DNA from: VXPQ01 sp965232485
GTDB taxonomy: Bacteria; Bacteroidota; Rhodothermia; Rhodothermales; VXPQ01
Direction: 5' to 3'
Length of the DNA: 64,000 nt
Assembly (NCBI GenBank): GCA_965232485.1
Contig: OZ246975.1
Location: 1,798,001-1,862,000 of the forward strand
Shown: in pieces, positions 61,130-64,000 of the stretch
Layout: each line of letters begins with the position of its first letter
How positions within the stretch are numbered: position 1 is the stretch's first letter
Translations under genes and position numbers: made by a program
The notes under the pieces: model-generated
The model's input: only the letters and a program-made list of their open reading frames with translations
Databases searched by the model: none
What the model was told of the DNA's origin: nothing

Positions 61130-61154
61130 ACTGTTTCTTACCCGCCTGCGAGCC

Positions 61155-64000
61155 GTGCCTTTACCCTTGACCCGCACTCTTGTCCGTATCCTTGTCTGCA
61201 CCGCGGCGCTTGCTTGCGGCGGCGCGGGCCTGGCTCGCGCGCAGTCGGCGGCGACCACCGGCGTCATACGGGGAACGGTGTATAACGCCTCGGGCGAACC
61301 GGTACCCGACGCTTCGGTGATCATTCACCATCTCGACACCGGACTGCGCACCGTAGTTGAAACCACTTCCGCCGGCGCCTTCGCGCGGGCGTTGCTGCCG
61401 CGCGGCGCCTACAATATCCTAGTCGTTTCCGAAACCAATCTTGGCGAAATCCGCCGGGAAGGACTGACGTTGCATACGGGCGAAACGCTCGTCCTTGACC
61501 TTTCCTTTGCGGTCATCGACCTGGAGGAGATCACCGTAACCGCCGACGAGACCCCGCTTCTCGACCCGGAAGACGCTACCCGATCGCAGCGCCTTTCCGA
61601 GGAAATCGTGGACGTCTTGCCCAACAATGGCCGTAATCTTCTCGACTTGACCCTGCTGACCCCTGGCGCGGCCATCGGGCAGGGCCCCGACGGAGACGTG
61701 CTCAACATCGCCGGGCAGCGCGGCATATTCAACAATTTCATGGTCGATGGCGCCGATTTCAACAATCCTTTTTTCGGCGAACAGCGCGGCGGGCAGCGGC
61801 CTGCGTTTACCTTCAATCAGGACGCCGTGGAAGAGATGATCGTCGTAAGCCAGGGCGCTCCCGCCGAATTCGGGCGTTCCGCGGGCGGTTTCATCCATGT
61901 CGTGACGCGCTCCGGAACCAATGATTTCCGGGGATCGGCGCACTATTTCGGGCAATGGGACGCCATCGCTGCCGAATACCGCCCGGAACGGGGAGGCGGC
62001 AAGCCGTCCTTTGGACGAAATCAATTCGGATTTACGTTGGGCGGTCCGATCATACGGGACCGCGCCTTCTTCTTCGTCGCGTACGATCAGCAGGCGGCGT
62101 CCGAGACCAAGCAAACCGACCGGGCGGTGCAAGGACCGGCGGAGCTGAACAAACTGGAAAATTTTCTGCGCGCCCGGTGGCCGGATCGCTTCGAGAACGA
62201 ATTCGGACCCATTGCCCGCAGCGACGACGCCCGCGCCCTGACCGCCAAGCTGGACTTCCACCTGAACGCGCAGAACCAGGCTTCTGTAAAATACAACTAT
62301 GCCTGGTCCGAACAGGTAAACGGCACCTTCGACGTGGATTCGTGGGGACGTTCGGCGAACGGGATCGAGCAGGACTACTCGCACGCCGTCAATATGAGCT
62401 TGCGGTCCTTGCTGGGCAATGCGGCGTTCAACGAATTTCGCGCCCAGTGGGCCGTGGAGCATCGTCCGAGGCGCTATCGGGGACCCGTTTTGCCTGGCGC
62501 GATTCCACCGGCCACCCCCCAGTTCGACGAGATCGGCGGACGGCCCTTTCCTGACGTCGGCATGGATTTCGCCGACGGGTTCCGGATCGGGCTACCGTAT
62601 TTTCTTCCGGTCCACCCCAGCAAGGACGGGCGGCTGCAACTCGTCAACAATGTTTCTTTTCTGGCGGGCGATCATCTCTTCAAAACCGGGATCGAGTACA
62701 ACCGCACCCGCGTAACGCAGCAATTCATCGGCTTCGCCAACGGGCGGTACATTTTCGATTCGGTGGACGGGTTCATAGGATTCGTCGAACAGGGGAACCG
62801 GTATGTCACCTGTTCGGACGGATCGAGCAGCGCGGAAGGAATCTGCCCGGAGGGAACGTCGATCGCCGGACCGGTGCTGCTGTACCTTCAATCGGTTACG
62901 GTCCCCGGCGTGCCCCCCGAAAACCTCGGGATCCAGACCCTCCGCGCCCACGAACTGGCGCTGTTCGTACAGGATACCTGGAAGATCGGAACGGACCTGA
63001 TCCTGCATCTCGGATTGCGCTGGGAGGGCGTATGGCATCCGAATGTGTTTGTGGAGCCCGAGGAAACGTTCTATGCGCCGTATCTGAACGACCCGCGTTT
63101 TCCCTCGGACGGGACCATTCCCGACGACCTCGACAATTTCCAGCCTCGCCTGGGGTTGACCTGGAATGTCGGGGGCAGGAACGCCACGGTGGCGCGCGCT
63201 AACGCAGGCGCGTATCATGCGCGCATACCAGGGCTGGTTTTTGCATCGCCCCGCTCCACGAACGGCGCCTACCAGCAGATTCTGTTCCGAAGCAGCGTCG
63301 ATTCGCCCGCACTGGGCCCCGTACCCCCTATCGACGCGTTGATCGACGGCTCCAGCGCAACGCCCTTCCTGCCGGACATTCATGTCGTCGGACGGAACCT
63401 GGAACTGCCGCGCACCTGGTCCTTCAGCGCCGGGATAGACCATGCGCTTGGGACGGGTCTGGCGGCGAGCCTTTCCTGGCAGCATGCCCGCACCGACCGT
63501 CTTTTTCGTTTCGTGGATCGCAATGCGGAGGCGCTCGGCGCGCCCTTCGGCGCAGGGACGCATCCGGGAGGCGGAGGCCTCGGTACGCTGTACGTCTCGG
63601 AAAGCTCGGCGCGGTCGCGCTACCACGAGATCGCACTGGGCGCGCGCGGGCGCGACGCATTCGGCGGCCTGCTGGATTTCGAAACCAGTTACACCCTGTC
63701 CTTCGACCGATCCGACGACGACAACGAACGCGACCCGTTCACGTTCACCTACGCAGACCCCCGCAATCTGGCGCCGGAATACGGCTGGTCCGACCGCGAC
63801 CGACGCCATCGGCTCACCGGCTATTTCGTTTTCTCGCTTCCGGGCAAGGCGTCGTTCAGTAACATCTTCCGGTATCTATCGGCCTCGCCGGTTTCCGAGC
63901 GGTGCGACCGGCGAGGCGAACGCGCCGACGTGCCGGCGGACCGCATCTGTGCGGACGGCGCGATCCTGCCGCGCAACACCCTGCGGCGGAACAACACATT
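61155..64000 (+). CDS. TonB-dependent receptor with CarboxypepD_reg domain (3' truncated by window)
   Basis: The frame is open from a GTG at 61155 to the window end, about 948 residues without the C-terminus. A signal peptide ends near GLARAQS. A carboxypeptidase-regulatory-like domain follows (TGVIRGTVYNASGEPVPDASV), then DLEEITVTADETPLLDPE. The plug has LPNNGRNLLDLTLLTPG, FMVDGADFNNPFFGE and GAPAEFGRSAGGFIHVVTRSG, the OmpA-related oar-like TonB receptor pattern. The barrel then runs to PRNTLRRNN at the end. No ATG suits the signal peptide; a TTG at 61167 is the alternative start. It lies 25 bases after pyrD. Ligand unknown. Confidence 0.9.
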   Translation, partial: MPLPLTRTLVRILVCTAALACGGAGLARAQSAATTGVIRGTVYNASGEPVPDASVIIHHLDTGLRTVVETTSAGAFARALLPRGAYNILVVSETNLGEIRREGLTLHTGETLVLDLSFAVIDLEEITVTADETPLLDPEDATRSQRLSEEIVDVLPNNGRNLLDLTLLTPGAAIGQGPDGDVLNIAGQRGIFNNFMVDGADFNNPFFGEQRGGQRPAFTFNQDAVEEMIVVSQGAPAEFGRSAGGFIHVVTRSGTNDFRGSAHYFGQWDAIAAEYRPERGGGKPSFGRNQFGFTLGGPIIRDRAFFFVAYDQQAASETKQTDRAVQGPAELNKLENFLRARWPDRFENEFGPIARSDDARALTAKLDFHLNAQNQASVKYNYAWSEQVNGTFDVDSWGRSANGIEQDYSHAVNMSLRSLLGNAAFNEFRAQWAVEHRPRRYRGPVLPGAIPPATPQFDEIGGRPFPDVGMDFADGFRIGLPYFLPVHPSKDGRLQLVNNVSFLAGDHLFKTGIEYNRTRVTQQFIGFANGRYIFDSVDGFIGFVEQGNRYVTCSDGSSSAEGICPEGTSIAGPVLLYLQSVTVPGVPPENLGIQTLRAHELALFVQDTWKIGTDLILHLGLRWEGVWHPNVFVEPEETFYAPYLNDPRFPSDGTIPDDLDNFQPRLGLTWNVGGRNATVARANAGAYHARIPGLVFASPRSTNGAYQQILFRSSVDSPALGPVPPIDALIDGSSATPFLPDIHVVGRNLELPRTWSFSAGIDHALGTGLAASLSWQHARTDRLFRFVDRNAEALGAPFGAGTHPGGGGLGTLYVSESSARSRYHEIALGARGRDAFGGLLDFETSYTLSFDRSDDDNERDPFTFTYADPRNLAPEYGWSDRDRRHRLTGYFVFSLPGKASFSNIFRYLSASPVSERCDRRGERADVPADRICADGAILPRNTLRRNNT

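Noticed and set aside
1..64000. CRISPR arrays, restriction-modification, toxin-antitoxin or phage modules
   Set aside because: I saw no regularly spaced direct repeats, no cas, methylase, integrase, transposase or toxin-antitoxin pairs anywhere in the window.

Overview
The window looks like chromosomal DNA of a GC-rich member of the Bacteroidota/Rhodothermota side of the bacterial tree (Rhodothermales-like). The clues are a short primary sigma factor without region 1.1, DUF2480 and DUF4290 family proteins, CarboxypepD_reg plus TonB-dependent receptors, a bacterial GH3 enzyme, and a mix of consensus sigma-70 promoters with many starts that lack a strong Shine-Dalgarno. Lineage is inference; no rRNA is present. 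Almost everything is housekeeping. I see no prophage, CRISPR array, transposase or classical defence island.

Layout. 1-6.9 kb: 3' end of recG, a cysteine desulfurase with a DUF2480 partner, a GNAT acetyltransferase behind a perfect palindrome, a PLP amino-acid decarboxylase with its own consensus promoter and structured leader, and a parvulin lipoprotein. 7-9.7 kb: tRNA-Glu(CUC), clpP, trigger factor and a small SH3-like hypothetical. 9.8-13.9 kb: DUF4290 gene, ruvC, yebC, an ECF sigma factor, purB. 13.9-16.7 kb: a TonB-dependent receptor. 17-24.9 kb: nuoABCDEFGH, a complex I operon that stops after nuoH and runs directly into rpe and priA. 27.8-29.6 kb: SRP RNA, yajC, ribBA. 29.7-32.9 kb: coaE, an unrecognised outer-membrane barrel protein and a HIT protein on the minus strand. 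33-36 kb: PTPS, folE and a sepiapterin-reductase-like SDR (a complete-looking tetrahydrobiopterin route), then mltG. 36-42.3 kb: pdxH, proline dehydrogenase, a BON/LysM lipoprotein, trxB, trxA, purL. 42.5-49.6 kb: VOC protein, primary sigma factor, GH3 enzyme, folP-cdaA-pcm, and a membrane GAF/degenerate-GGDEF protein. 49.7-56.5 kb: minus-strand mrdA, rodA, then argS-pheA-ftsX with one-base overlaps. 56.9-64 kb: a large protease/propeller/barrel fusion protein, pyrD and the 5' part of a second TonB-dependent receptor.

The least expected structure is a family of short non-coding inverted-repeat elements with ends like GGATACGCTGATTAAGTCC or AGGAAGCGCTGATTAACTCC. Two complete copies of about 160 bp lie at 10757-10914 and 56558-56722. 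A short derivative at 10112-10204 supplies the last codons of ruvC, a hairpin form follows ribBA, and single ends sit just upstream of coaE and pdxH. They resemble MITEs and repeatedly land at gene boundaries. I found no transposase in the window that could mobilise them.

Other points worth following are the tetrahydrobiopterin cluster, the protease-propeller-barrel fusion, the degenerate GGDEF protein beside the diadenylate cyclase, and the decarboxylase leader.
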